Of a stretch of 64,000 nt of DNA, positions 56,920 through 64,000 are shown in pieces. The position numbers and the translations under genes are program-made. The notes under the pieces were generated by a model, which saw only the letters and a program-made list of their open reading frames with translations, was not told the origin of the DNA and searched no databases. The stretch covers positions 1 through 64,000 of the forward strand of contig NZ_FPJW01000004.1 of the NCBI RefSeq assembly GCF_900119735.1. Direction: 5' to 3'. Position 1 is the first letter of the stretch; each line of letters begins with the position of its first letter. Origin of the DNA: Marinospirillum alkaliphilum DSM 21637. Its GTDB lineage: Bacteria > Pseudomonadota > Gammaproteobacteria > Pseudomonadales > Halomonadaceae.

Positions 56920-56953
56920 ATTACAACTTCACTAAATGACAGGATGATGACAG
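56920..56953 (-). promoter_or_regulatory. PHO-box promoter of phoB–phoR
   Basis: On the minus strand CTGTCATCATCCTGTCAT (56953–56936) is two perfect CTGTCAT 7-mers at 4-nt spacing. TGTAAT (56925–56920) lies 10 nt downstream, a 5/6 match to the -10. It is the best PHO box in the window and sits between the ubiA stop and phoB. Confidence 0.93.
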
Positions 56954-56961
56954 CCCGGCGC

Positions 56962-57861
56962 TCAATACAGAAGATAGTCGATAAACAAGGCAGCAAACAC
57001 CAGCATGCCGGCATAATGGTTATTCAGAAAGGCACGCAGGCAAGGCCCCCGCTGGCGATCACGGATCAACCACTGCTGCCAGATGAACAGCAGCGCCATG
57101 CCGCCGACACCGGCAACCATAAACACTGCACCCCGCTCAAAGGCCACTCCGGCAGCCAGTAACAGCAACAGGGTAAAGGCCTGCAGGATGCCAATCGCCA
57201 GCCGGTCATACTGGCCAAAATACACCGCGGTGGATTTCACGCCGATTTTCAAATCATCTTCACGATCTTCCATGGCATAAGCCGTGTCATAAGCCACGGT
57301 CCACATCAGATTGGCCAGAAACACCAGCCACAACCCCCAATGCAGACTGCCGGTCTGGGCAGCAAAAGCCATTGGAATCGCCCAGGAAAAAGCCGCACCC
57401 AACACCACCTGAGGAAAGTGGGTGTAACGCTTCATAAAGGGATAACAGGCTGCCAGCAGCAACGCCACCGGTGCCAGCAGGATGGTCAGGGTATTGGTGA
57501 ACAACACCAGTACAAAAGCCAGCAGACACAAAATCACAAACAAGGTCAGGGCTTCGCGGGTGGACACTTGCCCGGTGGCCAGTGGCCGTTGCTGAGTGCG
57601 CTGCACATGACCGTCAAAATTGCGATCTGCATAGTCATTGATCACACAACCGGCCGAGCGCATCAGCACCACACCCAGTACAAAAATCAGCAGCACTTTT
57701 AAATCCGGAAAACCACCGGCTGCAAACCACAAGGCCCACAGGGTTGGCCACATCACCAGCCAGGTGCCAATCGGGCGATTCAACCGGGTGAGGTTCACAA
57801 AAGCGGGCAAGCGCTGATGCCAGGAACTATTGGAGGGAGTCAGGTGTGGCGCGGGGGTCAT
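56962..57861 (-). CDS. ubiA: 4-hydroxybenzoate octaprenyltransferase
   Basis: UbiA attaches the polyprenyl tail to 4-hydroxybenzoate in ubiquinone synthesis, in the inner membrane. The 299-residue protein has about eight helices and both Asp-rich prenyl-PP sites: [23 protein letters not shown] and [31 protein letters not shown] is the typical N-terminal block. It starts on a 4-nt ATGA overlap with the ubiC stop. Confidence 0.96.
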   Translation of the reverse strand: MTPAPHLTPSNSSWHQRLPAFVNLTRLNRPIGTWLVMWPTLWALWFAAGGFPDLKVLLIFVLGVVLMRSAGCVINDYADRNFDGHVQRTQQRPLATGQVSTREALTLFVILCLLAFVLVLFTNTLTILLAPVALLLAACYPFMKRYTHFPQVVLGAAFSWAIPMAFAAQTGSLHWGLWLVFLANLMWTVAYDTAYAMEDREDDLKIGVKSTAVYFGQYDRLAIGILQAFTLLLLLAAGVAFERGAVFMVAGVGGMALLFIWQQWLIRDRQRGPCLRAFLNNHYAGMLVFAALFIDYLLY

Positions 57862-58478
57862 GACGGGGTCACTCCTTGCATCAAAGCGGTTGCGTAATAA
57901 GGCAGTGTTGGCAACGCCAAACGCTCAGCCATGGGCTGCAGGTAATGTTCGGCCACCAGCAACCGCAGGTGTTCACCGTAAAAACAGGAAGCGCGCCCCC
58001 ATAAACTGTCAAAAGGCAGTTGCCCCGGTGCACAGAACATCAAGGGGCCACGCTCGATCAGCGGGTCACTGAACAGGATGTGCCCCAGCGCACGGTTACC
58101 GACCTGTAAAATCCGGCGACGCAACAACCCCCGGTCATCCAGCGGCAATAACGAACGGGCAAACACCCAGGGTTGATCATCCACTTCCAGCAACACCTGG
58201 CGCACCCAAACCCGATGTGAAGCGGCTTGCAGCAATTGCGCTTCCTGCGGGTGGACTCGGCTCACTCCTTCACTTAATACCCGCACCCGAAAACCTTGCC
58301 GTGCCTGCGACTGCAACCTCAGGGTTAACGAACCTTGCTCCTGCAACCAGCTGCGCCAGGCACCTGCGGGCGCACCCGTCAAATGACTGCTTGGCAGCCA
58401 ACGTGGTGGCAGGCGGCCATCCAGTTGCTGCAACCTGGCCTGGATCTGTATTTTTAGCGGTGCGGCGGTTAAATGCAT
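57858..58478 (-). CDS. ubiC: Chorismate lyase
   Basis: UbiC cuts chorismate to 4-hydroxybenzoate and pyruvate, supplying UbiA, whose gene it overlaps by 4 nt. The 206-residue protein has GSLTLRLQ…[26 protein letters not shown], the conserved [20 protein letters not shown] and a final [11 protein letters not shown]…[14 protein letters not shown] 58478 is chosen as the start; the frame is open to 58529, with no ribosome site for a longer form. Divergent from the rubredoxin reductase gene. Confidence 0.9.
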   Translation of the reverse strand: MHLTAAPLKIQIQARLQQLDGRLPPRWLPSSHLTGAPAGAWRSWLQEQGSLTLRLQSQARQGFRVRVLSEGVSRVHPQEAQLLQAASHRVWVRQVLLEVDDQPWVFARSLLPLDDRGLLRRRILQVGNRALGHILFSDPLIERGPLMFCAPGQLPFDSLWGRASCFYGEHLRLLVAEHYLQPMAERLALPTLPYYATALMQGVTPS

Positions 58479-58541
58479 GAAAAACCAAAGCTGAGCAAGG
58501 CGGTCTATAATGGCCCCGGATTCTAACACAAGGACAAGCTG

Positions 58542-59708
58542 ATGCCTTTAACACCTGCTGCCTCCCTGGTGATCCTTGGCTCCGGCATGGCGGGATACCA
58601 ATTGGCCACCGAGTTACGCCGTCTGGGTGATGATCGCCCGATCCTGATGTTGACTCAGGATGGCGGGGAAGCCTATTCCAAGCCGCTGCTATCAACTGCA
58701 CTGGCCAAAAAACAACAGCCTGAACAACTGATTCAAGCCACAGCCCATGAACAGGCCAAACGCCTGCAAATCGAAATTCGTCATCATCGGCAAGTCCAGG
58801 CCATTGACCGTGAACAGCATACCCTGCTCACTGAGCAGGGCCTGATTCGTTACGACCAACTGGTCCTTGCCACCGGTGCTGAAGCCCTGGCACCGCGCCT
58901 GACAACACCTTCACCCGAAGGTGCATTACTGTCGATCAACGATCTGGACGACTATCGCCGCTTTCGCCAGCAACTGACCGCCGATACACCGGTGGTGGTA
59001 TTGGGTGGCGGACTGGTAGGGGTGGAAATGACTCAGGACCTGCTGAATGCCGGTCATTCGGTCAGCCTGCTGGCCCGCAGCGCCAACCTGTTGCCGGGTC
59101 TGGTGCCCGCAGCAGTGGCCGCCCCCTTGCAATGGGCACTGCAACAACAGGGGCTGAAACAGTACCTGAACACCTCGGCCACCAGCATCAGCGGCCAGCC
59201 AGGGCAATGGCAGGTTAATACCGATCAGCACCAGACCCTGGATGCTGGGCTCATCATCAGCGCCACCGGCTTGCGACCACGCATTCAACTGGCACAACAG
59301 GCCGGACTGGACTGCGGACGTGGCATACGAGTGAACCGCCAACTGCAAACCAGTGATCCGGATATCCATGCGCTGGGAGACTGTGCTGAAATTGACGGCC
59401 TGAACCTGATGTATGTGCAACCCCTGATGGCCAGTGCGCGGATGCTGGCCAGCCTGCTGCACGGTGATGACACCGCTCACTTGTCACTGGAAGCCCTGCC
59501 GGTGCTGGTGAAAACCAGTCGCTGCCCGGTGGTGGCAGCCACACCACCCGCTGGCAGCCGGGGGGAATGGCAGTTCAGCGGTGATGAAGAAGGCATGGAA
59601 GGCCAGTTTCTGGATGCCCAGGGCCAATTGCTGGGTTTTGCCCTGTCCGGTAAAGCCGTGCGCCAGAAGGCTCGACTGACCCGGCTGTTGCCGCCCTTGC
59701 TGGCCTGA
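58542..59708 (+). CDS. FAD/NAD(P)-dependent oxidoreductase, rubredoxin reductase-like
   Basis: The 388-residue flavoprotein has an N-terminal FAD motif (VILGSGMAGYQLATELRRLG), LVLATGAEA, a central NAD(P) motif (VVVLGGGLVGVEMTQDLLNAG) and the second FAD motif IHALGDCAEI. The active-site YSKPLLSTAL is typical of rubredoxin–NAD(+) reductase (RubB/AlkT). In P. aeruginosa, as I recall, rubB is close to ubiC and next to two rubredoxin genes; no rubredoxin is found beside it here. Its electron acceptor is therefore assigned by similarity only. A TATAAT at 58506–58511 may be its -10. Confidence 0.82.
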   Translation: MPLTPAASLVILGSGMAGYQLATELRRLGDDRPILMLTQDGGEAYSKPLLSTALAKKQQPEQLIQATAHEQAKRLQIEIRHHRQVQAIDREQHTLLTEQGLIRYDQLVLATGAEALAPRLTTPSPEGALLSINDLDDYRRFRQQLTADTPVVVLGGGLVGVEMTQDLLNAGHSVSLLARSANLLPGLVPAAVAAPLQWALQQQGLKQYLNTSATSISGQPGQWQVNTDQHQTLDAGLIISATGLRPRIQLAQQAGLDCGRGIRVNRQLQTSDPDIHALGDCAEIDGLNLMYVQPLMASARMLASLLHGDDTAHLSLEALPVLVKTSRCPVVAATPPAGSRGEWQFSGDEEGMEGQFLDAQGQLLGFALSGKAVRQKARLTRLLPPLLA

Positions 59709-59800
59709 GCAGGTTAACCCCCCATAATCCTGATAGCTGACTTTTTAAAACACTTGTTTTATTCTGGCTGCACCACTGACCCAACTGGATTAACACCACC

Positions 59801-60163
59801 ATGCTGAAACTGCGTTTTTTACTCTGGATGCTCGGCCGCCTGTTAAAAGGTGCCTGGCGCAAGGACGAAGCCTTTCGTCAGAAACTCGAACAACAACCCC
59901 TGCGTTTTGTGATCAAAACCAGCGATCAGCGTCTGGGCCGGAGCTACAGCCTGCAGCCAAATGGCATTCAAAGCACCAGCGGCGATCTGGATCAGGCCGA
60001 CATGAAACTGGTGTTCAACACCCCGACTGAAGCCTGGCAGACCCTCACCAGCAAGGACAAAAACGCCTTCATGCGTGCCATCCAGGAAGGTGCTGTTAAA
60101 GTGGAAGGGGATTACAAACAGCTTTTTCATCTGCAAGGTCTGATGAAACACCTGAAGGTCTGA
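59801..60163 (+). CDS. SCP2-like lipid-binding protein, unknown function
   Basis: The 120-residue protein starts with a hydrophobic/basic helix (MLKLRFLLWMLGRLLKGAWRKDE) and continues with an SCP2-type pattern: SYSLQPNGIQSTSGDLDQADMKLVFNTPTEAWQTLTSKDKNAFMRAIQEGAVKVEGD in its core. SCP2 folds bind lipids or quinone precursors, as UbiJ/UbiT do; the nearby ubiA/ubiC make that worth considering but no specific UbiT signature is visible. The nuclease gene follows 8 nt downstream. Confidence 0.65.
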   Translation: MLKLRFLLWMLGRLLKGAWRKDEAFRQKLEQQPLRFVIKTSDQRLGRSYSLQPNGIQSTSGDLDQADMKLVFNTPTEAWQTLTSKDKNAFMRAIQEGAVKVEGDYKQLFHLQGLMKHLKV

Positions 60164-60171
60164 AACCCGTG

Positions 60172-61014
60172 ATGCATCTGTTCCGGCTTACACCTGCCCA
60201 ACAACCCACCCAGCCACGTGCCCGGTTGCATACTCAGTCGTATAAGCCACTGGCACTGCTGCTACTCAGCCTGCTGTTCAGTTCACTGCTGCAAGCCGAA
60301 CCCTGCCCCATTCAGCAGTTGGATCGGGAAGCTCGGGTGGCGAATGTGTATGACGCCGACACCCTGACCCTGGCCAGTGGTGAACGTCTGCGGGTGCTGG
60401 GCATCGATGCACCGGAACTGGGGCGGGATGGTCGCCCGCACGAACCCTTTGCACTGGAAGGCCGGGATTACCTGCGCCAGCTGCTGGCCATGTCCGGCAA
60501 CCGGGTACACCTGCATCTGGGTACTGAGGCTCAGGACCGTCATGGCCGCCTGCTGGCCTGGCTGTTTCTGCCGGATGGACGCAATGTGCAACGCCTGCTG
60601 CTGGAGCAGGGTTATGTGATGCAGGTCACTCTGGCACCCAACACCGCCTATGCTGAATGCCTCAAACCGGTGGAGCGTGAAGCCCGCCAGGCACGCCGTG
60701 GCATCTGGTCACAGACTGAATACCACCCCGGCATTGCCGCCACCGCCATTCCTGCCGGCACCCAGGGTGCCGTGATCCTGCATGGACGGGTGGAACGCAT
60801 CGGAGAAAGCCGCGACAACCTGTGGCTGAACCTGGAAGGGCGAGTGGCACTGCAGTGGCCAAAAAACGACCTCACCGCAGACGAAGTACAACAACTGCGT
60901 CAACTGCAAGGTCAAGCTGTACGTGTCAGAGGCTGGCTGGTGCGTGACAACTCACGCCACCATGACTGGCGCATCCGCATCAACAGCCTGCATCACCTTG
61001 AAATTATGCCGTAA
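60172..61014 (+). CDS. Thermonuclease-like (SNase) secreted protein
   Basis: The 280-residue protein has a hydrophobic export signal (LALLLLSLLFSSLLQA) and a staphylococcal-nuclease-like domain. VANVYDADTLTLASGERLRVLGIDAPELG carries the metal and catalytic Asp/Arg, and AQDRHGRLLAWLF and LLEQGYVM follow. The C-terminal 90 residues look like an OB-type fold (VILHGRVERIGESRDNLWLNLEG). The key Arg and Asp of the active site are present. ATG 60172 is used; GTG 60169 directly before it is possible. Degradation of external nucleic acid, releasing phosphate, would fit the Pho context but no PHO box is seen. Confidence 0.82.
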   Translation: MHLFRLTPAQQPTQPRARLHTQSYKPLALLLLSLLFSSLLQAEPCPIQQLDREARVANVYDADTLTLASGERLRVLGIDAPELGRDGRPHEPFALEGRDYLRQLLAMSGNRVHLHLGTEAQDRHGRLLAWLFLPDGRNVQRLLLEQGYVMQVTLAPNTAYAECLKPVEREARQARRGIWSQTEYHPGIAATAIPAGTQGAVILHGRVERIGESRDNLWLNLEGRVALQWPKNDLTADEVQQLRQLQGQAVRVRGWLVRDNSRHHDWRIRINSLHHLEIMP

Positions 61015-61020
61015 ACAGCT

Positions 61021-61263
61021 TCAATCGTCGGCTGCTTCATCCTGCAGCAGCTGACGACGTTTTGCTGCCAGGCGCTGGGCCTTGCGCTGCTGATACCGCC
61101 GCAACACCGCAATCACCAACGCAATGGCCAGCATCACTACCAATACACGGATTTGCCAATAACCTGCCTGAGCACGCCCCAGCCAGGTCTCCAGCAGCAC
61201 AATCAGCGTAAATCCTGCAGCCTGCGAAACCACCGCCCAGAAGCGCAAAGGATCTTTCAACAT
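61021..61263 (-). CDS. Small membrane protein, unknown function
   Basis: The 80-residue product has two membrane helices (about 10–25 and 38–55) and a basic then acidic C-terminus (RRYQQRKAQRLAAKRRQLLQDEAADD). No family is recognised. It lies between two rightward genes on the opposite strand, 7 nt from the end of the nuclease gene. The normal composition and clear membrane pattern support a real gene. Confidence 0.55.
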   Translation of the reverse strand: MLKDPLRFWAVVSQAAGFTLIVLLETWLGRAQAGYWQIRVLVVMLAIALVIAVLRRYQQRKAQRLAAKRRQLLQDEAADD

Positions 61264-61374
61264 TCATGACTCCCAATAGTGCAGCAACAGGCCAAGGGTG
61301 ACAGTTGCAGTCAAACTGGCTACCCTTACCGCTTGTTTTTTGTCCGGCACGGCCAACAGAGGAATTTTCGTTTT

Positions 61375-62280
61375 ATGTCTTTTACATCCCGCTTTCTGCA
61401 GCGATCCTTGATGATCGCCCTGTTGGTCACTGGCTTACTCTTGACGGGCCTTCTCATGGCCGGTCTGACCGGCAACGGACAGGCCTTTGCCCAGCAGGCT
61501 GCAACACAACCCGGCCAGCAGTCCAGCCTGCTGGATCTGCCGGAACCCATCCAGCACCTGCAGAATCAGGGACTGGACATTCTACGTGAATTCCCGGTTG
61601 GTGCATCCCTGCGCGGCTGGGTGGTCAGTTTTGAAGGCCGCGACCTGATTGTTTACACCACCACTGATGGCGAATTTCTGATCAATGGTGTACTGCTGAA
61701 TGCACAAGGGCAGGATCTGACCGAAGCCCACCAGAAAGAATGGCTGCCGCGCCCGGACTGGAATGATCTGGCCAGTGCCAGCTACCTGACGGAAAGCAGC
61801 AGTCGCATCACTGACAGCGGTGATCGCATCACCGAAAACACCCTTTATGTGTTTTTTGATGCCAACTGCCCCTTTTGCCAACTGGCCTGGATGGCCCTGC
61901 AACCTTACCGTGCTGCCGGGCTGGAAGTGCGCTGGATTCCCGTTGCCTACCTGAAACCGGACAGCCGCAACCGTGCCGCCGCACTGCTGAGTGCACCGCC
62001 CAGCCGCCAGCCGCTGTTGCTGGAACGCAACATGAAAGAGTTTGGCCAGCCGCTGCCAGAGCTGGACAAAACCCCGGACAATCTGGAGCGTGAACAACTC
62101 CAGGCCAACATGGACCTGATGCAGTCACTGGGCATCAACGGCACTCCCGGCTGGGTCTGGCAGGATGCTGACGGCAAGCTGCACACCCACGCCGGTATGC
62201 TGCGCCTGCCACGCCTGCCGGATGTGACCGGTCTGCCAGCACAGCAGCACCCGGAACCGGCACTGATGCGTTTCCGCTGA
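61375..62280 (+). CDS. DsbG/DsbC-like thiol:disulfide interchange protein
   Basis: The 301-residue protein has a signal sequence (SLMIALLVTGLLLTGLLMAG) and an N-terminal dimer-like domain. A thioredoxin-fold domain follows with the redox pair Cys165/Cys168 in FDANCPFCQLAW and the cis-Pro loop NGTPGWVW. Such proteins refold or protect periplasmic thiols and are kept reduced by DsbD-type partners. ATG 61375, with AGAGGA upstream, is chosen because the signal begins there; the open frame to 61279 is not supported. The TlpA-like gene 13 nt downstream is a likely partner. Confidence 0.85.
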   Translation: MSFTSRFLQRSLMIALLVTGLLLTGLLMAGLTGNGQAFAQQAATQPGQQSSLLDLPEPIQHLQNQGLDILREFPVGASLRGWVVSFEGRDLIVYTTTDGEFLINGVLLNAQGQDLTEAHQKEWLPRPDWNDLASASYLTESSSRITDSGDRITENTLYVFFDANCPFCQLAWMALQPYRAAGLEVRWIPVAYLKPDSRNRAAALLSAPPSRQPLLLERNMKEFGQPLPELDKTPDNLEREQLQANMDLMQSLGINGTPGWVWQDADGKLHTHAGMLRLPRLPDVTGLPAQQHPEPALMRFR

Positions 62281-62293
62281 GGCACACCCAACC

Positions 62294-63109
62294 ATGGAAG
62301 CCCTGACCCTCGGTCCACTGTTGCTACCTGTCAGTCGCCTGCCCGGACTGGCAGCCCTGCTGGTGCTGTTGATCAGTACCGAACTGCTGGACAAACGTCA
62401 TCCCGGATTGGCGCGCTGGGGCTGGCTGACCCTGCTGGTGGCGGCACTGGCCGGACGCCTGATCTACGCTGCCGGAGCACCCGGCGCTTACCTGAGCGCC
62501 CCCTGGACACTGCTCTACTTCTGGCAGCCGGGTTACAGCTGGTGGGGCGCGCTGCTGGGTGGTCTGATCTTCACCGGTATTTACCTCCACCGCCACGCGC
62601 CCTTGCGTAAAATCGGCGGACTCAGCTTTGCCGCCACTGCGGCCACCGGCCTGCTGGTGCTGGCACTGCTGCCGGGCACCCAGGGCAAGGGCGATGCCAT
62701 CCCGGATTTGCGGGTATTCAATCTGGATGGTGAAGAACTGCGCCTGAATCAACTGGCGGATGGACGCCCGCTGGTGGTCAACCTCTGGGCCACCTGGTGC
62801 CCGCCCTGTCGGCGTGAAATGCCAATGCTGATGGACTTTGAAAATGACCCACGAGTACAGATTCTGCTGATCAACCAGGGAGAAAGTCTGCTGGCAGTGG
62901 AACGTTACCTGGACGACCAGCGACTGCGCTTCACCCTGCCACTGCTCGACCCGGAACAGAACGCCATGCGCCGCTTTGAAGCTCCCGGACTACCCGCCAC
63001 CCTGTTCTATTCTGCAGAAGGACAACTGGTCGATCGGCACTTCGGAGAACTCAGCCGCGCCCAGATCGAACAGTTCATCCGCCGCCAGGGTAGAAGTCTG
63101 GACAAATAG
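62294..63109 (+). CDS. Membrane protein with Lgt-like N-terminus and TlpA thioredoxin domain
   Basis: The 271-residue protein starts with about four membrane helices whose sequence ([38 protein letters not shown]) resembles part of prolipoprotein diacylglyceryl transferase. From about residue 135 it is a TlpA/ResA-type thioredoxin domain with the redox site [15 protein letters not shown] and [16 protein letters not shown]. The Lgt-like part is too short to be an active transferase. With DsbG just upstream, it is probably a membrane-bound thiol reductase. Confidence 0.8.
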   Translation: MEALTLGPLLLPVSRLPGLAALLVLLISTELLDKRHPGLARWGWLTLLVAALAGRLIYAAGAPGAYLSAPWTLLYFWQPGYSWWGALLGGLIFTGIYLHRHAPLRKIGGLSFAATAATGLLVLALLPGTQGKGDAIPDLRVFNLDGEELRLNQLADGRPLVVNLWATWCPPCRREMPMLMDFENDPRVQILLINQGESLLAVERYLDDQRLRFTLPLLDPEQNAMRRFEAPGLPATLFYSAEGQLVDRHFGELSRAQIEQFIRRQGRSLDK

Positions 63110-63127
63110 GGACCAGCCCCCTACAAT
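63099..63127 (+). promoter_or_regulatory. Promoter of tRNA-Arg
   Basis: TGGACA (63099–63104), 17 nt, TACAAT (63122–63127) is a good sigma-70 promoter. Its -35 lies inside the last codons of the TlpA-like gene. The tRNA begins 16 nt after the -10. Confidence 0.75.
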
Positions 63128-63142
63128 TCCCGACCTCTTCAC

Positions 63143-63219
63143 GCGCTCGTAGCTCAGCTGGATAGAGTACTGCCCTCCGAAGGCAGGGGTCGTGGGTTCG
63201 AATCCCGCCGAGCGCGCCA
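63143..63219 (+). tRNA. tRNA-Arg (anticodon CCG)
   Basis: The 77-nt sequence folds as a standard cloverleaf. Acceptor GCGCTCG pairs with CGAGCGC, D stem is GCTC/GAGT, anticodon stem CTGCC/GGCAG holds loop CTCCGAA (anticodon CCG), and the T arm has GGTTCGAATCCC. Discriminator G and an encoded CCA end follow. It reads the CGG codon. It is preceded by its own promoter; no strong terminator is seen just after it. Confidence 0.97.
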
Positions 63220-63555
63220 AAACTTTTTCGATGCTTTCCTCTAAGCCAAGTCTTCCTTGATTCTCGTCAAACCCTTGCAAATCAAGGCTTACAGGCTGCT
63301 TTCCAAAATACCTTCCTGCTGAAAAACTGCTTCATCGCCTGTGTTTTCGATCGGCTGAAAATCAGGCAAATTTCAAAGGAAACTGACAGCATCCAGCCAC
63401 CTCTCAGGCCTTCTTGCAGCAGGCCACAAAAGCCAGACTGGCGTATGAAAAGGATGACGTGTATTTTGCCACACTGGATGGCGAACAACTCAGTGCCCAG
63501 AATTGTACCGGGCGACACAAGGCTTAAATCCTCGGCCGGAAAACCTGTAAATACC
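63220..63555. other. Noncoding gap after tRNA-Arg with a possible gene remnant
   Basis: No intact gene is seen in these 336 nt. On the plus strand 63387–63527 is an open stretch of 46 codons without a start codon, reading ATSQAFLQQATKARLAYEKD and on to a TAA; it looks protein-like and could be the tail of a decayed gene. The 3' side of a tRNA is a common integration point, but I see no repeat of the tRNA end or integrase here. Confidence 0.4.
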
Positions 63556-64000
63556 ATGACCCACCCCACCCTGCTTTCTCCCGAACGCTTTAACGATGAA
63601 TGTTTCTGCCTCAGTCTGGATGAGGCAGTGTTGCGTCACGCGCTGGAGGAGGAACTAGGTAGTCCGGGGCTGGCTGATCTGGTTCAATCCCGCTGCCCTT
63701 ACCTGTTCTCCGCCCAGCCGGTGTTTTTGCCACAGCGCCAGCAACAACGTATGGCAGCGGTGATTACTGCGGTGGAGCAAGTCGTGACGCTGCCATCCTG
63801 GCAGGAGCGGGTGCTGCACGGATGTGACGAGGTGGTGCACCATACGCCTGGGCGTGCCAGCGGGGTATTCATGGGGTTTGATTTCCACCTGCGCGGTGAA
63901 CAGCTGGGGCTGATCGAAATCAATACCAATGCCGGTGGAGCGATGCTGAATACCGTACTGGGTCGCGCCCAGCGTGCTTGCTGCCCGGAAATGGCAAATC
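63556..64000 (+). CDS. Unidentified protein, N-terminal part (cut by window edge)
   Basis: From ATG 63556 the frame is open to the last base of the window (148 codons), so the gene continues beyond it. The visible part has LSPERFNDECFCLSLDEAVL, VFLPQRQQQRMAAVITAVEQVV and HTPGRASGVFMGFDFHLRG, then QLGLIEINTNAGGAMLN. The last block (I/V-E-I-N-T-N-AGG) resembles the metal-binding end of ATP-grasp-like enzymes, but with half the protein missing no family can be assigned. Confidence 0.6.
   Translation, partial: MTHPTLLSPERFNDECFCLSLDEAVLRHALEEELGSPGLADLVQSRCPYLFSAQPVFLPQRQQQRMAAVITAVEQVVTLPSWQERVLHGCDEVVHHTPGRASGVFMGFDFHLRGEQLGLIEINTNAGGAMLNTVLGRAQRACCPEMAN

Noticed and set aside
63143-63555. Integration site of a mobile element at tRNA-Arg
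   Set aside because: No integrase, no second copy of the tRNA 3' end and no other mobile gene is seen before the window ends.

Overview
The window reads as one contiguous piece of a gammaproteobacterial chromosome from the Pseudomonas/Oceanospirillales side of the class; I cannot name the genus. The grounds are gene orders that, from memory, match Pseudomonas: rrn–tyrS–anmK–erpA…argC–hemJ; dksA–gluQ–(small ORF)–cbrA–cbrB–CrcZ-type sRNA–pcnB–folK–panB–panC; and ubiC–ubiA–phoB–phoR with a rubredoxin reductase nearby. Genes are dense, often overlap by 1–8 nt, and show no insertion sequence, prophage or CRISPR array.

Layout. 1–356: tandem promoters and leader of an rRNA operon that runs leftwards out of the window (16S itself is outside). 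357–13033: housekeeping genes (tyrS, anmK, erpA, a bactofilin, argC, hemJ, thiD, thiE, hemL, a two-domain kinase, a ChaN-like lipoprotein, dksA, gluQ). 13015–18210: the CbrA/CbrB two-component system, its enhancer sites, a sigma-54 promoter and a CrcZ-like decoy RNA with eight A-rich motifs, most held in hairpin loops. 18291–23785: pcnB–folK, panB–panC–panD and a thiolase. 23811–27948: grpE–dnaK–dnaJ behind a textbook sigma-32 promoter. 28124–31925: a cyclic-nucleotide-binding protein, an AbrB-type membrane protein, gabT, a Q/E/R-rich secreted protein and an acyl-CoA thioesterase.

32073–56953 is a phosphate-starvation (Pho) island. It has two complete and structurally different pstSCAB–phoU operons separated by a convergent PilZ/degenerate HD-GYP gene; a GAPDH–ArsJ pair for arsenate detoxification; an uncharacterised, translationally coupled operon (chemoreceptor – PhoU-like/APH-type kinase – RimK-like ATP-grasp – calcineurin-type phosphoesterase); a response regulator; and phoB–phoR. 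I found PHO boxes by eye, mostly with a plausible -10 about 10 nt downstream, in front of both pst operons, gap–arsJ, the chemoreceptor operon and phoB. The most interesting candidates are the four-gene chemoreceptor/kinase/ATP-grasp/phosphoesterase operon and the wiring of arsenate efflux to phosphate starvation, which makes sense because the induced Pst systems may also admit arsenate.

56962–64000: ubiA, ubiC, a rubredoxin-reductase-like flavoprotein, an SCP2-like protein, a nuclease, a DsbG-like and an Lgt-like/TlpA thiol-disulfide pair, tRNA-Arg(CCG) with its promoter, and the start of an unidentified gene cut by the right edge. All calls come from reading the sequence and remembered family features; no database search was run.
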